NCBI RefSeq assembly: GCF_000701425.1 | Contig: NZ_JNIW01000016.1 | Span: forward strand, 1 to 64,000 | Length of the DNA stretch: 64,000 bases | Direction: 5' to 3' | Source: Deinococcus frigens DSM 12807 | GTDB taxonomy: Bacteria > Deinococcota > Deinococci > Deinococcales > Deinococcaceae | Part shown: positions 29,924-41,550 of the stretch, piece by piece | Layout of the letters: each line of letters begins with the position of its first letter | Numbering within the stretch: the first letter of the stretch is position 1 | The notes under the pieces: generated by a model | Databases searched by the model: none | The model's input: only the letters and a program-made list of their open reading frames with translations | What the model was told of the DNA's origin: nothing | Made by a program: the position numbers and the translations under genes

Positions 29924-30505
29924 ATGAGCCTCGGTGACATCCTAGAGCAGGAAATCCAGGGCGAGATCACCCAGATTCGCTCTGGCGCGCAGGAAAAGGC
30001 CGCGCAGATCGTCTCTGCCGCCCAGGAACGCGCCCAGGGCATGATCGAGGGCAGAAAGCGCGCCCTGGACAGCGACTACGCCGCCGGACTGACCCGCGCC
30101 CGCAGCGCCGCCGATCTGGACAGCAATGCCCAGCGGCTGGCGGCCTCGGACACCTTGCAGGTCAAGGCCTTTCAGACCGCCCAGCAGTTCATCACCAGCA
30201 TGGTCAGCGCGCCGGAATACCCGCAGGTGCTGACCAAGCTGATCGAGGAGGGCCTCAGTGCCCTGCCGACGGCGGAAGTCGTCGAAACCTCTGCGGCAGA
30301 GGAAGGCGCGGTGCGTCAGGCGCTGTCCGGGCTGGGCCGCAGTATGGACGTGCGCGTGAACGACACGGTGAAGACCGGCGTGCGCCTGCTGGGTTCCGGC
30401 GGCAAGACCAGCGTGCAGAACACCCTGCTGGGCCGTCTGGAAGCCGCGCGCCCCACCCTGAGCGCCGAAGTCTCACACATGCTGGCCGAGTCCCAAGGGG
30501 GCTGA
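29924..30505 (+). CDS. V/A-type ATPase subunit E
   Basis: This 193-residue peripheral-stalk subunit has a long N-terminal helix (LEQEIQGEITQIRSGAQEKA) and a compact C-terminal domain (GVRLLGSGGKTSVQNTLLGRLEAARPTLSAEVSHML). It lies 3 bp after the K gene and 2 bp before the C gene. It binds the catalytic head top with the G/H subunit. Confidence 0.9.
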   Translation: MSLGDILEQEIQGEITQIRSGAQEKAAQIVSAAQERAQGMIEGRKRALDSDYAAGLTRARSAADLDSNAQRLAASDTLQVKAFQTAQQFITSMVSAPEYPQVLTKLIEEGLSALPTAEVVETSAAEEGAVRQALSGLGRSMDVRVNDTVKTGVRLLGSGGKTSVQNTLLGRLEAARPTLSAEVSHMLAESQGG

Positions 30506-30507
30506 AC

Positions 30508-31488
30508 ATGAACAACCCCTACGGGTATATCAACGGGCGCGTGCGCATGATGCGCGTGGCCCTGGTGGACGCCCGCGCGATGGACGACGTGACGAACACG
30601 TTGAACTACCAGGAATTCCTGCGTCAGATCAGCGAGACGCCGCTGCGCGAGGACCTGGGCGAGGCCACCGCGCAGGGGGCGGGTCTGGGGCAGCTCGACG
30701 AGGCCCTGAGCCGCAACTACCTCAAAGCAATCTCGCATCTGCGCTCGATTGCCACCGGGCAACCCGCCCGCGAGATCGAGGCGTTGCTGCTGCGCTATGA
30801 CCTCCAGAATGTTAAGACCCTGGTGCGCGGCGTGCAGACCGGCAGATCGGCAGACGACATCGTGGCGGGCCTGATCCCGGCGGGAACACTGCCGTGGTCT
30901 GCCCTCCAGGGCGCGGCCCAGAGTGCCGACGTCGCCAGCCTCGCCCAGACCCTGAGCGTGGCGGGCGGCAAGATCGGCCAGATTCTGCGCGCCGCCGTCA
31001 GTGGCGGGGCCAACAGCCTGCTCGATTTAGAGGTTGCGCTGGATCAGGGGTATTACCGCGCCGTGCTTTCGGGCGTGCGCGGCACCAATGTCCGCCGTTA
31101 CTTCACGCGCGAGATCGACGTTCGCAACCTGCTGATCGCCCGCCAGTTGCGCGGCGCGGCCCCCAACGTCCGCTATTTCATCCCCGGCGGACGCGACGTG
31201 TCCGAGGCCGACTTCCTGCGCATCGCGGGCGGCGACAACAGCGTCTCGGCCCCCGATCTGGGCGCGGTGCTGGAAGCCCCCGATCTGGGCAGCTCCGAGG
31301 CGATTGCCCGGCGGCTCTTGGATGAAGCCAGCCGCAACGTGGCCATGGCCGACGCGCTGGGGCCGGGCGTGGCGCTGGATTACCTGCGCCGCAAGGAACA
31401 GGAAATCGCCCGCATGCGTCTGATTGGCCGCGCCAAGTTCTACGGCCTGTCCAAGGACGAGCTGCAAAGGGAGCTGGAAGGTGCGTAA
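30508..31488 (+). CDS. V/A-type ATPase subunit C
   Basis: The 326-residue subunit shows the all-helical C/AC39 fold (YGYINGRVRMMRVALVDARA start; LLLRYDLQNVKTLVRGVQTG; LDYLRRKEQEIARMRLIGRA near the end). It is the funnel that joins the central stalk to the proteolipid ring. Its 3' end overlaps the F gene start by 8 bp. Confidence 0.92.
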   Translation: MNNPYGYINGRVRMMRVALVDARAMDDVTNTLNYQEFLRQISETPLREDLGEATAQGAGLGQLDEALSRNYLKAISHLRSIATGQPAREIEALLLRYDLQNVKTLVRGVQTGRSADDIVAGLIPAGTLPWSALQGAAQSADVASLAQTLSVAGGKIGQILRAAVSGGANSLLDLEVALDQGYYRAVLSGVRGTNVRRYFTREIDVRNLLIARQLRGAAPNVRYFIPGGRDVSEADFLRIAGGDNSVSAPDLGAVLEAPDLGSSEAIARRLLDEASRNVAMADALGPGVALDYLRRKEQEIARMRLIGRAKFYGLSKDELQRELEGA

Positions 31489-31807
31489 AGTCGTCGTTCT
31501 GACCGATCACGAGACCGCCACCGGCTTCCGCCTGGCTGGAGCCGAGGTGGTGGACACCACGCCGGAAAATGCTCAGGCCGAGCTGGAACGCCTGATCACC
31601 GAGGGCGATTACGGCCTGGTAGCCATTGACACCAGCCTGATCGCCGATCCGGCGACATCCACCGCCCGCGTCATGCGGGGCCGTGACCTGCCCATCCTGC
31701 TGCCCATTCCCAGCCTGAAAGACGCCTTCTCGCCCGAAACCGTGGACGCCAAGGCGTACATGGGCAAACTGGTGCGGGAAACGATTGGCTTCGATATCAA
31801 ACTGTAA
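31481..31807 (+). CDS. V/A-type ATPase subunit F
   Basis: The GTG at 31481 lies inside the end of the C gene and follows GGGAG. The 108-residue product matches subunit F of the central stalk (KVVVLTDHETATGFRLAGAE, GDYGLVAIDTSLI, LPILLPIPSLKD). F binds subunit D and regulates ATP hydrolysis. An unusual inverted repeat separates it from the A gene. Confidence 0.93.
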   Translation: MRKVVVLTDHETATGFRLAGAEVVDTTPENAQAELERLITEGDYGLVAIDTSLIADPATSTARVMRGRDLPILLPIPSLKDAFSPETVDAKAYMGKLVRETIGFDIKL

Positions 31808-31810
31808 GTG

Positions 31811-31898
31811 GGTTGATGGTAAACGGTTGATGGTTGATGGTAAAAATAGCCTCCAACACGCTCTTTTTCCATCAACCATCTACTTTCAACCATCAACC
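31811..31898. repeat. Large inverted repeat built from heptads, between subunits F and A
   Basis: The left arm (31811-31840) is four 7-bp units plus GG: GGTTGAT, GGTAAAC, GGTTGAT, GGTTGAT. The right arm (31869-31898) is its inverted counterpart. The outer 10 and inner 11 bases of the arms pair perfectly; only a 9-base centre differs. The loop is 28 bases. In the mRNA this would be a strong hairpin between two ATPase genes whose protein products are needed in different numbers. Confidence 0.9.
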
Positions 31899-31915
31899 TC
31901 TCCGAAGGAGATTCA

Positions 31916-35079
<3,164 letters not shown>

Positions 35080-35092
35080 GCAGGCCAGGAGA

Positions 35093-35121
35093 TCTGACCG
35101 CTGTAAGTGACAGCGGTCAGA
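35093..35121 (+). promoter_or_regulatory. Perfect 12-bp hairpin between subunits B and D
   Basis: TCTGACCGCTGT and ACAGCGGTCAGA pair perfectly around AAGTG. No T-run follows, so it is more likely an RNA processing or stability element than a terminator. The next gene has the strongest ribosome site of the operon (AAAGGAGGTG). Confidence 0.75.
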
Positions 35122-35158
35122 CTCTCCAAATCTCCACCAAGAAAGGAGGTGAACACAC

Positions 35159-35833
35159 ATGGCAGGACAGATCAGCCCCACCCGCAGCGCCATGCTGGCG
35201 AGCAAGGCCAGCCTCAAGACCGCACAGAGCGGCGCGGACCTGCTGAAGCGCAAGCGCGACGCGTTGATCGGCGAGTTCTTCGCGCTGGTCAAGGACGCGC
35301 TGGCCGCCCGCGAGGAACTCTCCGGCGTCAGCAAGGGCGCTTACACCAGCCTGTTCGGCGCGAAAGCGTGGGACAGCCCGGAGGCCGTTGAGAGCCTGAG
35401 TCTGGCGGGCAGCGGCGATTACGCCATCGACATGCAGATCGACAACCTGTACGGCGTGAAAGTGCCGCGCATCGAGATTCCCGAGCGCGACACCGCCACC
35501 ACGTTCAGCCCGATCAACGTCGGGGCGCGCACCATCCAGGCCGCCACCGATTTTGGCGGCGTGATGGACGGCATCGTCAAGGTAGCCGCCACCGAGACCA
35601 AACTGCGCCGCATTGGCGAGGAAATTAAAAAAACCTCGCGCCGCGTGAACGCGCTGGAACAGGTTCTGATTCCCGGCATTCAGGACGACATCCGCTTTAT
35701 CCGCAGCGTGCTGGACCAGCGCGAACGCGAGGCCAGCTTTACCTTGAAGAAGATCAAGGCCAAGCTGGAAGCCGACGCCAAGAAGGACAAGGAAAACATG
35801 CAGGCCGGGAACCACGGCTCCGCAGCAGACTGA
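35159..35833 (+). CDS. V/A-type ATPase subunit D
   Basis: The 224-residue central-stalk subunit starts with the family sequence ISPTRSAMLASKASLKTAQS and forms the long coiled-coil axle from its two terminal helices (ETKLRRIGEEIKKTSRRVNA near the end). It rotates inside the A3B3 head. The last 20 residues are Lys/Asp-rich. It ends the operon; a terminator follows 18 bp later. Confidence 0.95.
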   Translation: MAGQISPTRSAMLASKASLKTAQSGADLLKRKRDALIGEFFALVKDALAAREELSGVSKGAYTSLFGAKAWDSPEAVESLSLAGSGDYAIDMQIDNLYGVKVPRIEIPERDTATTFSPINVGARTIQAATDFGGVMDGIVKVAATETKLRRIGEEIKKTSRRVNALEQVLIPGIQDDIRFIRSVLDQREREASFTLKKIKAKLEADAKKDKENMQAGNHGSAAD

Positions 35834-35851
35834 GTCCGAGCGTAGAGAGAG

Positions 35852-35877
35852 CCGCCCTCCCAGTGGGGCGGTTTTTT
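35852..35877 (+). terminator. Rho-independent terminator of the ATPase operon
   Basis: CCGCCC (35852-35857) and GGGCGG (35866-35871) with TTTTTT directly after. Confidence 0.9.
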
Positions 35878-35882
35878 GCTGC

Positions 35883-36545
35883 TCAATCGGACCCGGGGAA
35901 GAAGAATTGGCGGCATGACTCCAGACCCGTCACCGTCACCGTCGCATGTTGATCTTGCTCCCAGTCCTCCCGCATAAGGCGCAGGCGATCCGAGACGACG
36001 ACCGCACCGTCCAGCACGTCCCGCGAGATGCCGTCGGGCCGGTAGCCCAGCTTGCGGGAAACACTTTGTGAAGCCGCATTGTCCTGAAAGACCTCGCTGA
36101 GTGCGGCCACCGCGCCGAGTTCGGCGAAGGCCAGATGCAGCAGCGCGGCGCGTGCCCCGGTGCCGGAGCCTTGACCCTGAAAGTCCAGACCGAGCCAGGA
36201 ACTGGTCCTGACCTCGCGCAGAACCGGGAAGTCGCGGCCCCGCAGCGAGACCATGCTGATGGGTTGGCCGCCGTGGAAGATGCCCAGTTCCAGAATCCAC
36301 GCCTCTGGCCGCCACTGCCCACGCGTCAGCCCGTGCTGCTGGATCACAAACAGGGCGCGCCGCGCAGGCGGAAGGTGCGTCCAGGGCGTCAGAAAGGGGC
36401 GCTGCTCAGGGTGATGGACGCCTTGTGCCGCGACACCGGCGAGGGCGGCCAGTTCCTCGTCATCCGGCGGACGCAATTCCAGGCGCGGCGTCTGGAGGCG
36501 CAGGGCGGCCAGGGGCCAGTGATCGGTCAGCATCCGGTCAACCAT
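35883..36545 (-). CDS. GNAT (RimJ/RimL-like) acetyltransferase
   Basis: The product has 220 residues from ATG 36545; ATG 36533 and a longer start at 36563 are alternatives. It shows the RimJ/RimL pattern: LQTPRLELRPPDDEELAAL at the start, SSWLGLDFQGQGSGTGARAA as acetyl-CoA loop and QDNAASQSVSRKLGYRPDGI near the end. These enzymes acetylate N-terminal or small-molecule amines. It is convergent with the ATPase operon and lies 22 bp downstream of the molybdenum hydroxylase gene in the same direction. Confidence 0.82.
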   Translation of the reverse strand: MVDRMLTDHWPLAALRLQTPRLELRPPDDEELAALAGVAAQGVHHPEQRPFLTPWTHLPPARRALFVIQQHGLTRGQWRPEAWILELGIFHGGQPISMVSLRGRDFPVLREVRTSSWLGLDFQGQGSGTGARAALLHLAFAELGAVAALSEVFQDNAASQSVSRKLGYRPDGISRDVLDGAVVVSDRLRLMREDWEQDQHATVTVTGLESCRQFFFPGSD

Positions 36546-36567
36546 AAGCCTCCATGCAGGCATACGC

Positions 36568-38826
36568 TCAGCCGCGCTCCTGCATCAGCCGCCAGACCTG
36601 CTCGGGCGTGGCAGGCAGGCCCGTGACGCGTACGCCCGCCGCGTCGCGGATCGCGTTGGCGATGGCGGCGGCCCCCGCCGTGATCGGCGGTTCGCCGACG
36701 ACGCGCGCCCCGAACGGCCCGTGTTCGGAGGGCCGCTCGACGATCACCGCGTCGATGGGCGGCAGGTCGGTGGAGGTGGGAAACACGTATTCCATGAAGT
36801 TGGGGTTGGTCAGTGTGCCGCCCTCGAAGTTCAGGCCCTCGTACAGCCCCATGCTCAGGCCCTGGGCCGTGCCGCCGTGCATCTGGCCCTCGACCAGCAG
36901 CGGATTGAGGGCGTACCCGACATCCTGGATACAGACCGCCTCCAGCGGCGTGACGTGTCCGGTATCGGGATCGACCCGCACCCGCATGAGCTGCGCCGTG
37001 AAGCCGGGTGCGCCGCCCTTGATCGCGGCGCGGCCCTCGGCGACCACCGGGCCGGGGCCGCCCGCCGTTCCCTGGCCCAGCCGGGCGAGCTGCCCCAGGG
37101 TCACGTCCTGTCCGGCCACGCCGCGCACGCGCGCCTGGCCCCCGCTCAGCTCAATGTCGTCGCGGTGTGCCTCGAAATGCGAGGCGGCCAGGTCCAGCAA
37201 CTGTTCACGTACCTGCTGGCTGGCCCCCAGCACCGCCCCCGACAGACTGATGGTGACCTGCGAACCGCCCGAGGCGGGGGCATACGGTCCGCTGTCGGTG
37301 CTGCCCTGCACGATCTCGACGGTCTCCGGGTCGATGTCCAGCGTCTCGGCGACGATCAGCACCATCGAGCTGTGGACGCCGCTGATGTCCACACTGCCCA
37401 CATGCAGCCGCACGGTGCCGTCGGTGTCCACCCGGCACACTGCTCCGGCAGGTGAGAAGCCCCCCGGCCAGCCGCCGACGGCCAGGCCCACCCCCTCGTG
37501 GTGGGGCCGCGCGGCGCGCGATTGCCACAGCGGATGCTCGCGCGCCCGCTCCAGGCAGGCTTTCAGGCCGATGTCCGGCCACGGGCGTCCGGTGCCGGTG
37601 GGGTCGCCGCCCTCCACGGCGTTGAGCAGGCGCAGCTCCAGCGGATCGTGCCCGAGGGCGCGGGCGAGTTCGTCCACGCTCGATTCCAGCGCGAAGAGGG
37701 CCTGCGGCACGCCGGGCGCGCGGTAGGCCCCGGTGGGCGCGCGGTGGGTCAGGACTTCCAGCGTCTCGATGCTCAGGTTCTCGCAGCGGTACATTCCGCC
37801 GATCAGGGTGGCGAGGATGCCCGCGTGCCCAAAGCGGAAGATGCCGTTCTCGATCACGGCGTGCACGTCCAGACCCACCAGGTGGCCGGTCTGATCGGCC
37901 CCCAGGCGCACGCGGATCACCGTGCCGGGGGCGGGCATGGTGGTCAGCATGTCCTCGCTGCGCGACAGGACCATCCGCACCGGGCGGTCCAGGTGCAGCG
38001 CCACCGCCGTCACCAGCGCGTCGATGATGCCGTACTTCGCCCCAAAACCGCCGCCGACGGTCATCGGCTTGACCCGCACGTCCCCCTCGCGCAGCCCCAG
38101 CGCGCCCGCGACCTCGCCGCGCACCGCGTACTGTCCCTGCGTGCTGGTATACACCGTGACCTGGCCGGGCCGGAGTCCGGGCTGCGCCACCACCGCGTGC
38201 GGTTCCAGGTACGACTGGTGGACCCACGAATTCGTGTAGGTGCCCTTCACCACGGTGTGCGCGCCTGCCAGCGCTGCCTCGGCGTCTCCCCGCGCAAACG
38301 TCCGGCGCTCGTCAATGTTCGACCGCGTGTCGCCGCCCTGCGCGCCCGCCTCGCCGCCGTGCAGGCTCGCCAGACTGGTGTCCGCGCCCGGCACGCCCTG
38401 CGGCCACACCAACTGTTCGTCGGTCATGGCCGCTTCCGCGTCGTCCACGCTCTCCAGCACCTGGTAGTCGATGTCCAGCAGCGCGGCGGCGTCGGCGGCC
38501 TGCGCCTCGGTGGCGGCGACCACCACCGCGACCGGCTGCCCGGCAAACTGCACCTCGCCCTGTGCCAGGAGCATGCTGGGCCGCGAGTGGGCGGTGCGCC
38601 CCCCGTTCAGGTCCGCTGCGGTCAGCACAGCGACCACGCCGGGCACGCTCAGGGCGGCGGAGGCGTCGATGGCCCCGAGCCGCGCGTGCGGGTACGGCGA
38701 GAGGACCGGGCGGGCGTGCAGCATGCCCGCGAGGTCCAGATCGGCGGTGTAGCGCGCCCTGCCCCGCACCTTTTCGAGGCCGTCGATGATCCTGCGCCGT
38801 TTGCCGAGATAGGTGGTGTCTGTCAC
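36568..38826 (-). CDS. Molybdenum hydroxylase large subunit (xanthine dehydrogenase/CoxL family)
   Basis: GTG 38826 follows AGGAGG at good spacing. The 752-residue protein is a molybdopterin-binding subunit: KVRGRARYTADLDLAGMLHA at the start, VGGGFGAKYG and APTGAYRAPGVPQALFALES in the middle, and EHGPFGARVVGEPP at the end, where the Glu of GEPP is the catalytic base. Such subunits hydroxylate purines, aldehydes or CO with a [2Fe-2S] small and an FAD medium subunit. Neither partner gene is adjacent: a GNAT gene follows and a CoA-transferase gene is divergent. The substrate is unknown. Confidence 0.88.
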   Translation of the reverse strand: MTDTTYLGKRRRIIDGLEKVRGRARYTADLDLAGMLHARPVLSPYPHARLGAIDASAALSVPGVVAVLTAADLNGGRTAHSRPSMLLAQGEVQFAGQPVAVVVAATEAQAADAAALLDIDYQVLESVDDAEAAMTDEQLVWPQGVPGADTSLASLHGGEAGAQGGDTRSNIDERRTFARGDAEAALAGAHTVVKGTYTNSWVHQSYLEPHAVVAQPGLRPGQVTVYTSTQGQYAVRGEVAGALGLREGDVRVKPMTVGGGFGAKYGIIDALVTAVALHLDRPVRMVLSRSEDMLTTMPAPGTVIRVRLGADQTGHLVGLDVHAVIENGIFRFGHAGILATLIGGMYRCENLSIETLEVLTHRAPTGAYRAPGVPQALFALESSVDELARALGHDPLELRLLNAVEGGDPTGTGRPWPDIGLKACLERAREHPLWQSRAARPHHEGVGLAVGGWPGGFSPAGAVCRVDTDGTVRLHVGSVDISGVHSSMVLIVAETLDIDPETVEIVQGSTDSGPYAPASGGSQVTISLSGAVLGASQQVREQLLDLAASHFEAHRDDIELSGGQARVRGVAGQDVTLGQLARLGQGTAGGPGPVVAEGRAAIKGGAPGFTAQLMRVRVDPDTGHVTPLEAVCIQDVGYALNPLLVEGQMHGGTAQGLSMGLYEGLNFEGGTLTNPNFMEYVFPTSTDLPPIDAVIVERPSEHGPFGARVVGEPPITAGAAAIANAIRDAAGVRVTGLPATPEQVWRLMQERG

Positions 38827-38907
38827 GTGGACCTCCTGGGGTTCGGCTGAGAGTCTACGGGCTGGCGCGCTCTGGGACCAGTGCCCTGGAGTCAGCGCCA
38901 TGTGCCG

Positions 38908-38967
38908 ACTGGGCCGGACACCACTGGGCCAGACACCACTGAGCCAGACACCACTGGGCTAGACTCC
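38908..38967. repeat. Four 15-bp tandem repeats between divergent genes
   Basis: Units of the type ACTGGGCCAGACACC run at 38908-38922, 38923-38937, 38938-38952 and 38953-38967 with one to three changes each. They lie between the GTG of the hydroxylase gene and the CoA-transferase gene. A TAGACT-like -10 is embedded in the last unit. Confidence 0.9.
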
Positions 38968-39051
38968 GGGGGCCTGACATTCCCCCTTGCTCTGTGCCCC
39001 TGTCTCTGTCCCGGAGGTTTCCGCCATCATGCCTTGTCCCGCCGCGTGCCC

Positions 39052-40236
39052 ATGACTTCCCCTCACCCTTCGCCGCCCGCTCTGCCCCTTTCCGGCATCC
39101 GGGTGGCCGACTTTACACGCGTACTGACCGGCCCCTTTTGCACCATGCTGCTGGGCGATCTGGGTGCGGACGTGATCAAGATCGAGCCGCCCGGCGGCGA
39201 CGACACGCGCGGCTGGGGGCCGCCCTTTCAGGAAAGCGATGGGGGACGCGAGTCCAGCTACTTCCTGAGCGTCAACCGCAACAAGCGCAGTGTGGAGCTG
39301 GACCTCAAGACGCCGCAGGGCCTGGACGCCGGTCGCAAGCTGATCGCCGCGAGCGACGTGCTGGTGGAAAACTTCCGCCCCGGCACGCTGGAGCGCCTGG
39401 GCCTGGGCTGGGAGGCGCTGCATGCCGCGCATCCCCGGCTGATCTACGCCAGCATCTCCGGGTTCGGGCAATGGGGGCCATACAAGGACCGCGCCGGGTA
39501 CGACGTGATCGCGCAGGGCATGGGCGGCATGATGAGCTACAACGGCGAGATCGGCGGCCCGCCGCTGCGGGTGGGCGTGGCGGTGGCCGACGTGTTCGCC
39601 GGATCGCTGATCACGCAGGCGATTCTGGCCGCGCTCTACGGGCGCGAGCGCAGTGGGCAGGGCGAGCGGGTGGACGTGAATCTGCTGGAAAGCGTGATCG
39701 CGCTGGGGTCATCGCAGGTGGGGCGTTACCTGGCGACCGGGGAAATTCCCGTGCCCGTCGGCAATGACCACCGCAGCATCGTGCCGTACGGAACGGTGGC
39801 CTGCGGCGACGGCTTCGTGAATATCGCGGTGGGCAACGACGCCCTGTGGCGGCGCTTCTGCGCGGCGCTGGATCTGACCGAGCTGGACGCGGACCCACGC
39901 TTTGCCACCAACGAGGGCCGCGTGAAGGGCCGCGCCGAGCTGGACACGCTGATGCTGGGCGGCCTGGCCCGCTTGACCCGTCAGGACATCATGGACCGGC
40001 TGGAACGGACGGGCGTGCCGTGCGGCCCCGTCAACAACATGGCCGAGGTGTTTGATGATCCGCATGTGCGGGCGCGCGGCGTGGCGGTAGAGGTGGAGCA
40101 TGCGTCGCTGGGCCACACCACCGTCACCTCGCCGCCGTGGGACATCGGGGGACGGACCCTGCCCGTGCGCCGCGCCCCGCCCACGCTGGGGCAGCACACA
40201 GCGGAGGTGCTGGGGGAGCTGGAATCTGGGACTTGA
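39052..40236 (+). CDS. CaiB/BaiF (family III) CoA-transferase
   Basis: The 394-residue product from ATG 39052 shows the family III pattern: GIRVADFTRVLTGPFCTMLLGDLGADVIKIEPP at the start, NRNKRSVELDLK, and VENFRPGTLERLGLG. The catalytic Asp lies in RAGYDVIAQGMGG, near residue 160. It moves CoA between carboxylic acids, as in carnitine, formate-oxalate or aromatic acid metabolism. The donor and acceptor are not predictable. An upstream frame extension is read-through of a 15-bp repeat array and is not counted. Confidence 0.9.
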   Translation: MTSPHPSPPALPLSGIRVADFTRVLTGPFCTMLLGDLGADVIKIEPPGGDDTRGWGPPFQESDGGRESSYFLSVNRNKRSVELDLKTPQGLDAGRKLIAASDVLVENFRPGTLERLGLGWEALHAAHPRLIYASISGFGQWGPYKDRAGYDVIAQGMGGMMSYNGEIGGPPLRVGVAVADVFAGSLITQAILAALYGRERSGQGERVDVNLLESVIALGSSQVGRYLATGEIPVPVGNDHRSIVPYGTVACGDGFVNIAVGNDALWRRFCAALDLTELDADPRFATNEGRVKGRAELDTLMLGGLARLTRQDIMDRLERTGVPCGPVNNMAEVFDDPHVRARGVAVEVEHASLGHTTVTSPPWDIGGRTLPVRRAPPTLGQHTAEVLGELESGT

Positions 40237-40305
40237 GCGGGTTCGCCGGTCATACCCCTCCTGACCCCGGCCCTCGCTCACGAGGGGAGGGGGAAGCAAG
40301 CACTT

Positions 40306-41550
40306 CTATTCCAGTTCCGTCAGCGGTCCCAGCGCCACTCCCGTCCAGCGGTCCAGCGGGCAGAGCCTCAACACCTCGCGCACAGCCCCGGTGCTGACCT
40401 TGGCGTAGTGATCCACCAGTTGCGGGGTCGTCTCGGCCCGCCCAGTTGCCAGGTATTCCATGCCCAGCGCGAACAGGCGGCCCTGCGGCGTTTCGGCGCG
40501 CAGCAGCGTGGACACCGCCAGTTTGCGGGCGGCGCGGCGCACGGCGGGTTCGGTGATCAGCGCGTCGGCGTCGCGCAGCACGGCGCGGAAGATGTCCAGC
40601 ACGGCCTGAGCGCGGGCCGGATCGCAGGAGAAGCCGCCCTCGAAACTCCCGGCGTCGCGGTATTCCAGATGGGCCAGATCGGCGCTGTCGGCCAGGCCGG
40701 TGTCCAGCAGCGCCCAGTACAGCGCGCCGTTCTCGCCGCCGATCAGGTCGGCCAGCACGCCCGCCGCCTCGCGCAGGGGGTGGGTCACGGGCAGGCCGGG
40801 AGCGGCGAGGGCCACCTGCACGCGGCTCAGTTCGGGGTCCGGGACCACGCGCACGCGGGCGGGGAAAGCCGGGATGGGCGGCGGCTCTACACCGGGCGCA
40901 TCGGCAGCAGGCCAGTCCGCCAGATTCGCCGTGGCCCACTCCAGAACCGCCTCTGGACCGAACGCACCCGTCAGCGCCAGCGTCACGCGGGATGCGCCGT
41001 AGCGGGCGCGGTGGTTGTGGGTCAGGGCCTCGCGGCTCAGGTCCCCCACCGTCTGAGTGGTCCCCAGGATCAGGTGCCCCAGCGGGTGCGCGCCCCAGTA
41101 GTCGGCCCGCAATTCGTCGATCACGCGGATGCCCGGCTGGTCGGCGTACATGGCGATTTCTTCCAGAATCACGCCGCGCTCGGCCTCCAGATCGCTTTCA
41201 CGCAACGCCGGGCGCATCAATTCGGTCAGGGTGTCCAGCAGTTCGCCCGTCTGTTCGGGCAGGCAGGCGGCGTGGTAGACGGTGGCCTCCTCGCCGGTAA
41301 AGGCGTTGGACTGCCCCCCCAGATCGTCCAGCCGCTCGTTCAGAACCGAAGCCGAGAGCCGCTCAGACCCCTTGAACATCAGGTGTTCGAGGAAATGACT
41401 CGCGCCCATTTCCTGCGGCAACTCGTCGCGCGCCCCGGTGTTGACGAAGTATCCGGCGGCGACGGTCTGCGCGACCGGGTCTGCCTCCAGGAGCAGGGTC
41501 AGACCGTTGGGCAGAACGTGGGTCAGAGGTTCGATACCACCCCTAAACAT
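40306..41550 (-). CDS. M16 zinc peptidase, catalytic subunit
   Basis: ATG 41550 overlaps the stop of the upstream M16 gene. The 414-residue protein has the inverted zinc motif HxxEH as HFLEH (His52, Glu55, His56) and the distal Glu in [12 protein letters not shown]. The two-domain M16 fold continues to the C-terminal half with [18 protein letters not shown]. It resembles bacterial M16B processing peptidases that work with an inactive partner, here the gene directly upstream. Confidence 0.93.
   Translation of the reverse strand: MFRGGIEPLTHVLPNGLTLLLEADPVAQTVAAGYFVNTGARDELPQEMGASHFLEHLMFKGSERLSASVLNERLDDLGGQSNAFTGEEATVYHAACLPEQTGELLDTLTELMRPALRESDLEAERGVILEEIAMYADQPGIRVIDELRADYWGAHPLGHLILGTTQTVGDLSREALTHNHRARYGASRVTLALTGAFGPEAVLEWATANLADWPAADAPGVEPPPIPAFPARVRVVPDPELSRVQVALAAPGLPVTHPLREAAGVLADLIGGENGALYWALLDTGLADSADLAHLEYRDAGSFEGGFSCDPARAQAVLDIFRAVLRDADALITEPAVRRAARKLAVSTLLRAETPQGRLFALGMEYLATGRAETTPQLVDHYAKVSTGAVREVLRLCPLDRWTGVALGPLTELE

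Noticed and set aside
38881..39051. In-frame N-terminal extension of the CoA-transferase gene through the 15-bp repeats
   Set aside because: The extension encodes only TGPDT-type repeats and Cys/Pro-rich sequence absent from the family; the family sequence begins just after ATG 39052.
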